A DNA stretch of 64,000 nucleotides from Clostridiales bacterium. Its GTDB lineage: Bacteria; Bacillota; Clostridia; UBA1381. Shown here piece by piece: positions 1 to 7,819 of the stretch. A program made the position numbers and the translations under genes. The stretch is taken from positions 60,052-124,051 of the forward strand of contig JAQXTR010000011.1 in NCBI GenBank assembly GCA_029219585.1, in the 5' to 3' direction. The notes under the pieces were generated by a model that was not told the DNA's origin, did no database searches, and saw only the letters and a program-made list of their open reading frames with translations. Within the stretch, counting starts at the first letter, position 1. Every line of letters starts with the position of its first letter.

Positions 1-179
1 TTAAGATCAAATGTGGCAAGAATATACTGCGGCTTATAATCGTTTATAAGCTTCATAAGAATATTTAGAAAGCCGTACACCGCGTTGGTGGGTGTTCCGT
101 CGGGCGCAGAAAGCGCGCGTATCCCGTAGAAGGCTCTGTTTATTATACTGTTGGAATCAAGAATTAGTAATCTTTCCAT
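1..179 (-). CDS. polA: DNA polymerase I, N-terminal fragment (runs off the window)
   Basis: The reading frame starts at an ATG (complement of 177-179) and reads MERLLILDSN followed by SIINRAFYGI, then APDGTPTNAVYGF. This is the opening of the 5'-3' exonuclease (FEN-like) domain of bacterial Pol I, with the metal-binding Asp in the LILDSN strand. Only about 59 residues lie inside the window, so whether the polymerase and proofreading domains are complete cannot be seen. An AGGAG ribosome site lies 7 bases before the ATG and a good promoter sits further upstream. Pol I joins Okazaki fragments and fills repair gaps. The call rests on strong N-terminal similarity from memory. Confidence 0.9.
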   Translation of the reverse strand, partial: MERLLILDSNSIINRAFYGIRALSAPDGTPTNAVYGFLNILMKLINDYKPQYILATFDL

Positions 180-210
180 GCTCAAGCTCCTGTTAATACA
201 ATTTTATATT

Positions 211-239
211 ATTCTATATCAGTTCGGGGTATTTGTCAA
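211..239 (-). promoter_or_regulatory. sigmaA-type promoter for polA
   Basis: On the minus strand TTGACA (complement of 234-239), a 17-base spacer and TAGAAT (complement of 211-216) precede the polA ATG by about 30 bases. The -35 box is a perfect match and the -10 matches 5 of 6. Confidence 0.7.
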
Positions 240-261
240 GTGCATAAATGAATAAAGATAT

Positions 262-600
262 ATGCGTTTCAGTTATTGTTTATTTACGTATATATTTGTT
301 TGCATAATGTATATAGAAAAGAAGGAATGTATATACTTAAAATTTTTCGGTATTCAATGTCCGGGCTGCGGAATGACTCGTGCATGGATTAATGTTTTTA
401 ATAAAAATATTACCGGAGCATTTCTGTGTAATCCTATGTTCGGTTCTGTACCGATTTTATATGTGTTCTTTCTGGCAAACGGACACATTTTCAGAAACAA
501 ATGGATTAATTACGGGATATTGGCTTTTATATTCAGCGGTTTTTTGCTGATCTTTTTGTTTCGTAATTTTAATTTTGTAAATAACCCTATAATGGGTTAA
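262..600 (+). CDS. DUF2752 small membrane protein
   Basis: A 112-residue protein whose diagnostic motif CPGCGMTRA (about residues 34-42) marks the DUF2752 family, small membrane proteins of unknown function. A hydrophobic stretch lies at residues 4-17 and two more follow the motif (about 60-75 and 85-101). The two motif cysteines suggest metal binding or a disulfide, but no function is established. No convincing ribosome site precedes the ATG at 262, so the start is uncertain; an ATG at 248 in another frame gives only a short peptide and could point to a frameshift near the N-terminus. It lies 19 bases before the next small membrane gene, probably one transcript. Confidence 0.6.
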   Translation: MRFSYCLFTYIFVCIMYIEKKECIYLKFFGIQCPGCGMTRAWINVFNKNITGAFLCNPMFGSVPILYVFFLANGHIFRNKWINYGILAFIFSGFLLIFLFRNFNFVNNPIMG

Positions 601-619
601 AATTGGGGAGGAAAATAAA

Positions 620-853
620 ATGAACGAACAGGCAACAGTTACAAATACAACTACTGCACCTATCGGACAATTGGCAACAAACAGAGGTCTTTTAAAGTAT
701 ATACTTCTGTCAATTATAAATTCTTTTGATGCGTCGTCTTATTGGTTATGGGGTATATTAGGTTCACTTATTATTGTAGGACCGTTTGTATATATACATA
801 AGCTGTTTCATGCTATGAATCTTTTAAGTGAGAATTACAACATAAAAGGTTAA
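620..853 (+). CDS. DUF4234-like small membrane protein, apparently internally shortened
   Basis: A 77-residue protein with a GGAGG ribosome site about 9 bases before the ATG. The front (TNRGLLKYILLSII) and the back (SSYWLWGILGSLIIVGPFVY, then HKL and MNLL) both look like DUF4234 membrane proteins, but the family normally has further membrane segments between these blocks. Here LLSII runs directly into NSFDASSYWLW, as if about 60 residues had been removed in frame. Only two hydrophobic segments remain (about 25-36 and 43-60). Function is unknown. The comparison is from memory of the family, so the deletion is an inference. It ends just before a strong terminator. Confidence 0.5.
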   Translation: MNEQATVTNTTTAPIGQLATNRGLLKYILLSIINSFDASSYWLWGILGSLIIVGPFVYIHKLFHAMNLLSENYNIKG

Positions 854-876
854 TTGTAATAAAATATTGTTCTAAT

Positions 877-922
877 AAAGAGCCGCGCAAAATCACACAG
901 TGACTTGCAGCGGCTCTTTTTG
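877..922 (+). terminator. intrinsic terminator after the DUF2752/DUF4234 pair
   Basis: AAAGAGCCGC (877-886) pairs with GCGGCTCTTT (910-919) around a 23-base loop, followed by T residues. Confidence 0.85.
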
Positions 923-986
923 TGTTTTATCTTAAAAAATTCACTGAAATCAGTTAACAATTTGTTCAAAAAAAATATTTATTTTA

Positions 987-1015
987 TTTACATTTATGAC
1001 ATACTGGGGTAATAA
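987..1015 (+). promoter_or_regulatory. possible promoter for htrA
   Basis: TTTACA (987-992), 17 bases, TAATAA (1010-1015). Both boxes are imperfect. It lies 80 bases before the htrA start in an AT-rich gap, and is the best candidate there. Confidence 0.4.
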
Positions 1016-1095
1016 GTGGGTGTTAAAATGTAATCACATTAAGGGAAAAGAAGAAAAGATGTTATCTCACAACAGAGACAGGAGGAAAATAAAAA

Positions 1096-2364
1096 ATGAA
1101 ACATTTTGATTACAATGACTCAACGGATGTAGTTGTTTACGAAAATCATGGCAGCAGTGAAAACAAGGCCGGCAAGAAACCAAAAACATGGCTTGTTGCT
1201 GTATCCTCGGCTCTCGCGGCAAGTATATTTACGGTAGGGATTACAACAGGTGTGCAGCATTTTTCAAAAACCGTGCCGCAGCTTGATACGGCTACAGCAG
1301 GTACGAATGTGTCAGATGACGGCAGCTCGGATGAAAACAGCACGGACAGTGCAACCACAGCAGCCTTTAAAAATAACGGAAAAGCTCTTACCGTGCCCGA
1401 GATTGCAACAAAGGTAGGTCCGTCGGTAGTGGGAGTTATAAACAAAACCACGGTTCAGCCTCAGAAGTATTGGGATCCGTTTAACGGCAGATATTATTAC
1501 GATACCGATCCTACACAGGGAGACGGAGGCAACATGGTAGAGCAGGGCTCAGGCTCGGGCATCATAATCAGTGAGGACGGATATATTGTTACCAATCAGC
1601 ATGTTATTGACGGTGCGACAGAGGTTGAGGTTGTTTTAAATACCGGAAACACATATGGTGCGAAGATTATCGGCCAGGACACAAAGACAGACCTTGCAGT
1701 GCTTAAGATAGAGCCGTCGGATGATGACAAGCTCACAGCTGCAGCTCTTGGTGATTCAACTACCGTCCAGGTAGGCGAGCTTGCGGTCGCAATAGGAAAT
1801 CCGATGGGTATGGAATTTTCCGGCTCTGTAACGGCGGGTATTATAAGCGCCGTAAACAGAACCATGACCATAGATAACAGAACATATAACCTTCTCCAGA
1901 CTGACGCTGCAATCAACGCGGGAAATTCAGGCGGTGCTCTTATAAATCAGTACGGAGAGGTAATCGGCATCAATTCCGTAAAGCTTTCAACAACAGGTGT
2001 TGAGGGTATGGGATTTGCAATTGCTATCTCAGAGGCAAAGCCGATTATAAACGACCTTATGGCTTCGGGATATGTGACAGGCAGGCCGCTTGTAGGAATC
2101 GGCATAACCGAAACACGCTACGGACTCTTCATCAGCTCAATCCGTGAGGGAAGCGGCGCAGAGAAAGCCGGACTTAAGGTTAATGATATGATACTTGAGG
2201 TTGACGGTCAGAAGGTGGCTTCGACATCGGAGGTAAATGAAATCCGCGATAAGAAGAAGCCGGGAGATACAATGACCTTTAAGGTTCTGCGTGACGGTGA
2301 AACGGTGGAAATAAACGTTAAGCTTACCGAGGACGCAGCCTCAAAGACCGAAAACAAGAAGTAA
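1096..2364 (+). CDS. htrA: HtrA/DegP-family membrane-anchored serine protease
   Basis: A 422-residue trypsin-like protease for envelope protein quality control. A basic N-terminus is followed by one membrane segment (about 31-50), an acidic and Ser-rich linker (about 65-95), the protease domain (about 100-310) and a C-terminal PDZ domain (about 325-410). The catalytic triad is visible: His169 in TNQHVID, Asp199 in KTDLAVL and Ser278 in NAGNSGGAL. Length and order match the Firmicutes HtrA proteins that sit on the outer face of the membrane. The start is fixed by GGAGG 11 bases upstream. No two-component regulator lies next to it, so its stress control cannot be read here. Confidence 0.95.
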   Translation: MKHFDYNDSTDVVVYENHGSSENKAGKKPKTWLVAVSSALAASIFTVGITTGVQHFSKTVPQLDTATAGTNVSDDGSSDENSTDSATTAAFKNNGKALTVPEIATKVGPSVVGVINKTTVQPQKYWDPFNGRYYYDTDPTQGDGGNMVEQGSGSGIIISEDGYIVTNQHVIDGATEVEVVLNTGNTYGAKIIGQDTKTDLAVLKIEPSDDDKLTAAALGDSTTVQVGELAVAIGNPMGMEFSGSVTAGIISAVNRTMTIDNRTYNLLQTDAAINAGNSGGALINQYGEVIGINSVKLSTTGVEGMGFAIAISEAKPIINDLMASGYVTGRPLVGIGITETRYGLFISSIREGSGAEKAGLKVNDMILEVDGQKVASTSEVNEIRDKKKPGDTMTFKVLRDGETVEINVKLTEDAASKTENKK

Positions 2365-2394
2365 ACATTAAATAAGCAATTCAGTTTTAATTGT

Positions 2395-2507
2395 GGCTGT
2401 TGATCAGCCAATACCATCCTTTTTTTCATATGCCCTGCGGCATTGTCCGCAGGGTCCCCCAAAAGAGCGAAATGCGCCCCGATCCCCGGTGTGTTTCGCT
2501 TTTTTTG
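2395..2507 (+). terminator. run of three hairpins ending in an intrinsic terminator
   Basis: Three successive inverted repeats follow htrA: GGCT/AGCC (2395-2409), CCCTGCGG/CCGCAGGG (2432-2453), and AGCGAAA/TTTCGCT closing a GC-rich loop (about 2465-2500) followed by seven T residues. The last is a strong terminator. The first two could be part of a 3' UTR structure or a small RNA. Confidence 0.65.
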
Positions 2508-2562
2508 TTTAATTTCTGTTTCCGTACGGGGCAGCGGGGATGAGTAATTTTTTGTATTCCTC

Positions 2563-2591
2563 TTGAAATCCTGCGGAAAGTATGTTATTAT
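2563..2591 (+). promoter_or_regulatory. promoter for the TPR-rarA pair
   Basis: TTGAAA (2563-2568), 17 bases, TATTAT (2586-2591). Placed just after the htrA terminator and about 110 bases before the chosen TPR start. The rest of 2508-2698 shows nothing else I can name. Confidence 0.6.
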
Positions 2592-2698
2592 ATAGTCAGC
2601 TTCCGAAAAGTCTTCAGTCGCTTATCATATTGCATATATGGCGCAGTCGGACTGCCGGAGCTTTCTTATATTTTTTGAGAGGAGCTAATATATTTAAC

Positions 2699-3520
2699 AT
2701 GAATACATTACTTACTGCTGTAATTATAGGAGCGGGGCTGTTTTTTACATACCGTTGGAACATTTTTGCCGGTCTGGCACTGTCGGTTTTCCTTCTTGTA
2801 TACGGTGTTTATCATTTCATGCCGCAGATTTACCGGAGCAAGGGTGCGAAATGCTTTAGTGATGCAGACTATGCAGGCGCTAAAAAATGGTATGGTAAGG
2901 CTGTTGAAACCGGACGCGCAAAGGGGGATATAAAAATCGAATATTCATATGTTCTTCTGAGAACCGGTGATGTGGATGCTGCGGAGCAGATTGTCGATAA
3001 TATGCTATGCTATAAGCTTAAGCCGCAGTATAAGGGGCGTGCAGTGATTCAGCGCTGTATGTGCTATTATAAGAAGGGCAATATCGATGAGGCGATTGCG
3101 GATGCAGAAGAACTGTATAATGATGGATTTAAAAACACAATGCTTTACGGTATGCTGGGCTTTTTTAAGCTTGTAAAGGCTCCCAAGGCACAGGAAACAT
3201 TTGATTTCTGCACCGAGGCAATAAGCTTTGCCCCGGATGACCGGGATATTATGGATAATATGCTTATCTGCTATTATAACAGGGGCGAGTACGATAAGGC
3301 AAAGGAAATTTCGGACAAGGTTCTTGAAAAACAGCCTAAATTTGTTGAGGCATGGTATCACGGTGCACAGATAGACAATAAGCTAAGAAGATATGATGAC
3401 GCTCTGGAAAAGCTTGAGAGAATCAATGAATGCAACCGCTCGTTTATGACAACTGTTTCCGAGTCAGAGGTTGAGGACCTGAGGGCAGAGGTAACGGCTA
3501 AGAGGAAGGCAAGAATATAA
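2699..3520 (+). CDS. membrane-anchored TPR-repeat protein
   Basis: About 273 residues from the chosen ATG. Two closely spaced hydrophobic segments (about 3-17 and 20-40) form a membrane hairpin; the remainder is helical with TPR-like repeats (about 45-250, e.g. the YYKKGNIDEAIADAEELY and YYNRGEYDKAKEISDKVL helix pairs). TPR arrays bind partner proteins; the partner is unknown. The ATG at 2699 was chosen because it opens the membrane hairpin and has GAGAGGAG upstream, though 14 bases away; the frame stays open back to 2582, which includes the promoter. Its stop overlaps the rarA ATG by one base, so the two are translationally coupled. Confidence 0.65.
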   Translation: MNTLLTAVIIGAGLFFTYRWNIFAGLALSVFLLVYGVYHFMPQIYRSKGAKCFSDADYAGAKKWYGKAVETGRAKGDIKIEYSYVLLRTGDVDAAEQIVDNMLCYKLKPQYKGRAVIQRCMCYYKKGNIDEAIADAEELYNDGFKNTMLYGMLGFFKLVKAPKAQETFDFCTEAISFAPDDRDIMDNMLICYYNRGEYDKAKEISDKVLEKQPKFVEAWYHGAQIDNKLRRYDDALEKLERINECNRSFMTTVSESEVEDLRAEVTAKRKARI

Positions 3521-4797
3521 TGCGTACACCTCTTGCAGACAGAATAAGACCTCAGAGTATAGATGAGGTTGTGGGACAGCAGCACCTTTTGGGCGAGGGA
3601 AAGCTGCTGCGGCGGATAATAGAAAACAGCGAGGTCCCCAATATGATATTTTACGGTCCGAGCGGGGTAGGAAAAACAACTGTGGCAAATATTATCGCCG
3701 CAAATACCGGCAGGACTCTCCACCGCCTTAACGCCACAACCGCATCGGTTGCGGATATAAAAAATATTGTGGGAACTCTGGATTCATTTCTTGCTCCGGA
3801 CGGTGTGCTGCTGTATCTGGACGAGATTCAGCACTTTAATAAAAAGCAGCAGCAGTCGCTGCTTGAATTTATGGAGAACGGAAAAATCACGCTCATTGCA
3901 AGCACAACGGAAAATCCGTATTTCTATGTGTACAACGCGGTACTATCACGCAGCATTGTTTTTGAATTTAAACAGATTACCCCGGATGATGTTGAAACAG
4001 CGCTTTACCGCGCTGCGGATATATTAAAAAATGAGTTTTTCAAAAGCTATGAGGTCAACATTGACAGCGCGGCTGTAACTCATCTCGCCCATTCGGCAAA
4101 CGGTGATGTACGCAAGGCGTTAAATTCACTTGAAGCCATATTTATGGCTGTGCATCCCGACACTGAAGGGAAGGTTTCCATCACGCTTGAGCTTTCGGAG
4201 CAGGCAGCTCAAAAAAAGGCGCTGCGCTACGATAAGGACGGCGACAGTCATTATGATATATTGTCATCATTCCAGAAATCGATTCGAGGCTCGGATGCGG
4301 ATGCGGCAATCCATTATCTTGCGCGGCTGGTTGCAGCGGGAGATTTGCAGAGCATATGCCGCAGACTGCTCGTAATTGCCGCGGAGGACATAGGGCTTGC
4401 GTATCCGCAGGCGATAACAGTTGTTAAATCGTGCGTTGACGCTGCCCTGCAGCTTGGCTTGCCCGAGGCGCGTATACCTCTTGCGGAGGCGGTAATACTC
4501 CTTGCAACCGCGCCGAAATCCAACAGCGCGATATGTGCCATAGACGCTGCGCTCTCAGATATTAAAAATACGGACACCGGCGATATTCCGCCGCATTTAA
4601 AGGATTCACATTACGGCGGCTCGGCAAAACTTGGTCACGGTGTGGATTACAAATATCCCCATTCATATCCGAACCATTATGTTCCGCAGCAGTATCTGCC
4701 GGACAACATCAAGGACAGAAAATACTATGAATATGGGGACAATAAAACAGAAAATGCCGCAAAGGTATATTGGAGCAGGATAAAGGGAAGTATATAG
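3520..4797 (+). CDS. rarA: replication-associated recombination protein A (AAA+ ATPase)
   Basis: A 425-residue clamp-loader-like AAA+ ATPase of the RarA/MgsA/WRNIP1 family that acts at stalled replication forks. Walker A is GPSGVGKT (46-53) and Walker B with its catalytic acid is LYLDEIQHF (about 98-106); sensor regions follow (STTENPYF, SRSIVFEF), then the C-terminal tetramerisation region ending in KYPHSYPNHYVPQQYLP, which is typical of the family. Length is normal. It starts on the last base of the upstream TPR stop codon, so it is made from the same transcript. Confidence 0.95.
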   Translation: MRTPLADRIRPQSIDEVVGQQHLLGEGKLLRRIIENSEVPNMIFYGPSGVGKTTVANIIAANTGRTLHRLNATTASVADIKNIVGTLDSFLAPDGVLLYLDEIQHFNKKQQQSLLEFMENGKITLIASTTENPYFYVYNAVLSRSIVFEFKQITPDDVETALYRAADILKNEFFKSYEVNIDSAAVTHLAHSANGDVRKALNSLEAIFMAVHPDTEGKVSITLELSEQAAQKKALRYDKDGDSHYDILSSFQKSIRGSDADAAIHYLARLVAAGDLQSICRRLLVIAAEDIGLAYPQAITVVKSCVDAALQLGLPEARIPLAEAVILLATAPKSNSAICAIDAALSDIKNTDTGDIPPHLKDSHYGGSAKLGHGVDYKYPHSYPNHYVPQQYLPDNIKDRKYYEYGDNKTENAAKVYWSRIKGSI

Positions 4798-4818
4798 CTT
4801 GAAGAAAGGATACGATTT

Positions 4819-6729
4819 ATGAAGGACGGATTTATAAAGCTTGCCGCGGCTACAACAGACATAAGAGTTGCCGATACGGAATATAATACCGACAATATAA
4901 TAAAAACTATGCTTGAGGCGGACAGGAACGGCGCTAAGCTGATTGTTTTTCCAGAGCTGTGCATAACAGCCTATACCTGCGGTGATCTGTTTTTGCAGCG
5001 TTCTCTTATTGACGGCGCGGCAGCGGGGCTTGACAGAATCAAGAAGGCGTCGGAGGGGGCGGACATAACGGTAGTTGTCGGGCTTGCGGTTGTGGTGGAT
5101 AATACACTCTATAACTGCGCCGCGGTTGTGAACCACGGGCATATAAAGGGACTTATCCCGAAGATGAATATGCCAAACTACAGTGAATTTTACGAGCAGC
5201 GCCATTTTGCGGAGGGAAGTGCGGAGGTAAGGTATATAGATTTCTTAGGGGAGAGCGTGCCGTTCGGTTCAAAGCTGCTTTTCACCTCAAAGGCAATGCC
5301 GGAATTTGTTCTCGGGGTTGAAATTTGCGAGGATCTCTGGACGGTAAATCCGCCGTCAAATTCACATGCACTTGCGGGAGCAACGGTAATCGCAAATCTT
5401 TCTGCCTCAGATGAACTAATTTCAAAGGCGGAGTATCGTGAAATGCTTGTAAAGAGCCAGAGCGCGAGGCTGTATTCGGTGTATATATATTCCGATGCGG
5501 GCTACGGAGAGTCGACCACCGACCTTGTGTTCGCCGGGGATGATATGATTGCCGAAAACGGCACAATTCTTGCCAGATCAGAAAGATTTACAAATTCATG
5601 CGTATATGCTGCGGCAGATTTGGAAAGACTTACTGCTGAGAGAAGAAAAACCACAACCTTCCGTAACAGCGGAATGAAGGAATATACCTATATCGAGCTC
5701 GAAATGGAGAAAACGGATACAGAGCTTGAGAGGTATGTCGATAAAACACCGTTTGTTCCGGGTGATACGGGCGAGAGAGAAAAGAGAAGCGAGGAGATAC
5801 TCACAATCCAGTCTATGGGACTTGCAAAGCGTCTTGAGCATACATGGTCAAAGACTGCGGTTATAGGCGTCAGCGGAGGACTTGATTCAACTCTTGCGCT
5901 GCTTGTGACGGCAAGAGCCTTTGATTATCTGGGAAAGGACAGAAAGGGCATATATGCCGTAACGATGCCCTGCTTCGGAACAACAAGCAGAACCTATAAC
6001 AATGCCGCAAATTTTGCAAAGTCTCTCGGTGTAACCTTTATGGAGGTGAATATCCGTGATGCGGTTCTGAAGCATTTCCGGGATATAGGTCAGGATCCTG
6101 AGTGCTATGATGTAACCTATGAGAACTGTCAGGCGCGCGAGAGAACACAGGTTATAATGGATATTGCAAACAAGACGGGCGGTATGGTAGTAGGAACGGG
6201 TGATTTGTCGGAAATGGCTCTGGGATGGGCCACCTATAACGGTGACCACATGAGTATGTATGCCGTAAATGCAGGAGTGCCAAAAACACTTATACGCTAC
6301 CTGGTAGACTATGAGGCTGAAAGAACCGACAATGAGCTGCTCAAGCTCACATTACAGGATATTCTTGACACACCCGTAAGTCCTGAGCTGCTTCCGCCAA
6401 AAGACGGGGAGATCTCACAGAAAACAGAAAAGCTTGTAGGTCCGTATGAGCTGCACGATTTCTTTTTGTTCCATCTGCTTCGATATGGTTACAGACCCTC
6501 AAAAATACTGAGGCTTGCCGTTAAGGCTTTCAATGGCGAATATGACAGAGAATTTATACTCGAATGGTTAAAAACCTTTTACCGCCGCTTTTTCGCGCAG
6601 CAGTTCAAGCGCAGCTGTATGCCGGATGCGCCGAAGGTTGGTACGGTTGCTCTTTCTCCGCGAGGTGACTGGCGTATGCCGTCGGACGCTTCGGTAAATC
6701 TGTGGAAGAGCGAGCTGGATCAAATGTAA
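4819..6729 (+). CDS. nadE: glutamine-dependent NAD+ synthetase
   Basis: A 636-residue two-domain enzyme that makes NAD+ from deamido-NAD+, ATP and glutamine. The N-terminal nitrilase-like amidase (about 5-270) keeps its triad: Glu46 in VFPELC, Lys115 in IPKMNMP, Cys170 in VEICEDLW. The C-terminal synthetase (about 325-636) has the pyrophosphate-binding loop SGGLDST (352-358) and the GTGDLSEMALGW motif. So glutamine-derived ammonia can be used directly. GAAAGGA lies 9 bases before the ATG. It follows rarA by 21 bases and may share its transcript. Confidence 0.95.
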   Translation: MKDGFIKLAAATTDIRVADTEYNTDNIIKTMLEADRNGAKLIVFPELCITAYTCGDLFLQRSLIDGAAAGLDRIKKASEGADITVVVGLAVVVDNTLYNCAAVVNHGHIKGLIPKMNMPNYSEFYEQRHFAEGSAEVRYIDFLGESVPFGSKLLFTSKAMPEFVLGVEICEDLWTVNPPSNSHALAGATVIANLSASDELISKAEYREMLVKSQSARLYSVYIYSDAGYGESTTDLVFAGDDMIAENGTILARSERFTNSCVYAAADLERLTAERRKTTTFRNSGMKEYTYIELEMEKTDTELERYVDKTPFVPGDTGEREKRSEEILTIQSMGLAKRLEHTWSKTAVIGVSGGLDSTLALLVTARAFDYLGKDRKGIYAVTMPCFGTTSRTYNNAANFAKSLGVTFMEVNIRDAVLKHFRDIGQDPECYDVTYENCQARERTQVIMDIANKTGGMVVGTGDLSEMALGWATYNGDHMSMYAVNAGVPKTLIRYLVDYEAERTDNELLKLTLQDILDTPVSPELLPPKDGEISQKTEKLVGPYELHDFFLFHLLRYGYRPSKILRLAVKAFNGEYDREFILEWLKTFYRRFFAQQFKRSCMPDAPKVGTVALSPRGDWRMPSDASVNLWKSELDQM

Positions 6730-6776
6730 CGCGGTAATAATATAGCTTGCCCTTCCGATGAATGGAGAAGATGTTT

Positions 6777-7652
6777 ATGACGAAGGGTAAGCTTTTGTTG
6801 ATTATATCCGCTTTTATATACGGGATACTGCCGGTGCTTGCTGCCATTGCATACAGAGGCGGTGTAAACGGAATAACACTCACATTTTTAAGGAGCTCAA
6901 TTTCCATCCCCGTGCTGTATGCGATGATACGCGCAGACGGGCGCAGGCTGCATCTGAGCCGCTCAGTTATGCGCCGTGTTATTATTCTCGGGATTTTCGG
7001 CGGTGCGCTGCCTATTTTGCTTTTGTATCTTTCATATCACTATATCGCAACAGGCCTTGCAACGACTCTGCATTTTGTATATCCGCTTATAATAGTGCTG
7101 TCCTCTGCGGTGATCTATCATGAAAAGCTGTCCGGAGTAACGCTTGGCGCGGTTGTTTTTGTGACGGTAGGAATATTTATGTTCAGTGATATAAGCCACG
7201 GTGCGTCTACTGCGGGGATCATTCTTGCGATACTGTCCGGAATATTCTACAGCTTTTATGTTATATACATTGAGCGTTCCGGACTTGAAAGCATGGACTA
7301 TATTGTGCTGACCTTCTATGTCATGGTCATAATGAGCGTATCCGTACTGATTTTCGGCGCGGTGACCGGAGCGCTGTCCTTTGATATATCACCGCTTGCA
7401 TGGAGCGTTTCGGCAATAATATCATTTCTTGTAACTCTTGGAGCAATGCCTCTGCTGCAGCTGGGGGTAAGGTATGAGGGCGCATCTACCGCGGGAATAC
7501 TTTCAACGATTGAACCGATAACCAGTGTAATAATGGGCGCGGTATTTCTTGGGGAGCATATCGGAACAGGTCAGATGATGGGCGGTGCGATGATACTTTT
7601 TGGGGTACTCCTTGCCGAAAAGGCTCCGCAGCATAAAAAAAGTACGGTTTAG
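6777..7652 (+). CDS. EamA/DMT-family transporter
   Basis: About 291 residues with ten hydrophobic segments in two repeated halves of five, the pattern of the drug/metabolite transporter superfamily. The end of each half carries typical EamA signatures (LATTLHFVYPLIIVLSSAVI in the first, STAGILSTIEPITSVIMGAV in the second). Substrate cannot be told. I chose the ATG at 6777 because GGAGAAG sits 6 bases upstream; ATGs at 6762 and 6771 are in frame but have no usable ribosome site. It lies 47 bases after nadE. Confidence 0.8.
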   Translation: MTKGKLLLIISAFIYGILPVLAAIAYRGGVNGITLTFLRSSISIPVLYAMIRADGRRLHLSRSVMRRVIILGIFGGALPILLLYLSYHYIATGLATTLHFVYPLIIVLSSAVIYHEKLSGVTLGAVVFVTVGIFMFSDISHGASTAGIILAILSGIFYSFYVIYIERSGLESMDYIVLTFYVMVIMSVSVLIFGAVTGALSFDISPLAWSVSAIISFLVTLGAMPLLQLGVRYEGASTAGILSTIEPITSVIMGAVFLGEHIGTGQMMGGAMILFGVLLAEKAPQHKKSTV

Positions 7653-7748
7653 GAAAGATCATGCCTGCACTTGCTTGGAATTGTTGTCTGTAACATTTGC
7701 CAAAATGAAAAAAATTTTGTTTTTTTGTTAAAAAATCTGAAAATAAGC

Positions 7749-7777
7749 TTGACAAAATTCATAAAATATAGGATACT
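7749..7777 (+). promoter_or_regulatory. promoter for carB
   Basis: TTGACA (7749-7754), 17 bases, GATACT (7772-7777), about 43 bases before the carB ATG. No attenuator, PyrR site or T-box is visible in this short leader. Confidence 0.7.
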
Positions 7778-7819
7778 ATATATTAGAATTTGCTAACACT
7801 TTACGAAAAGGAGATTACA

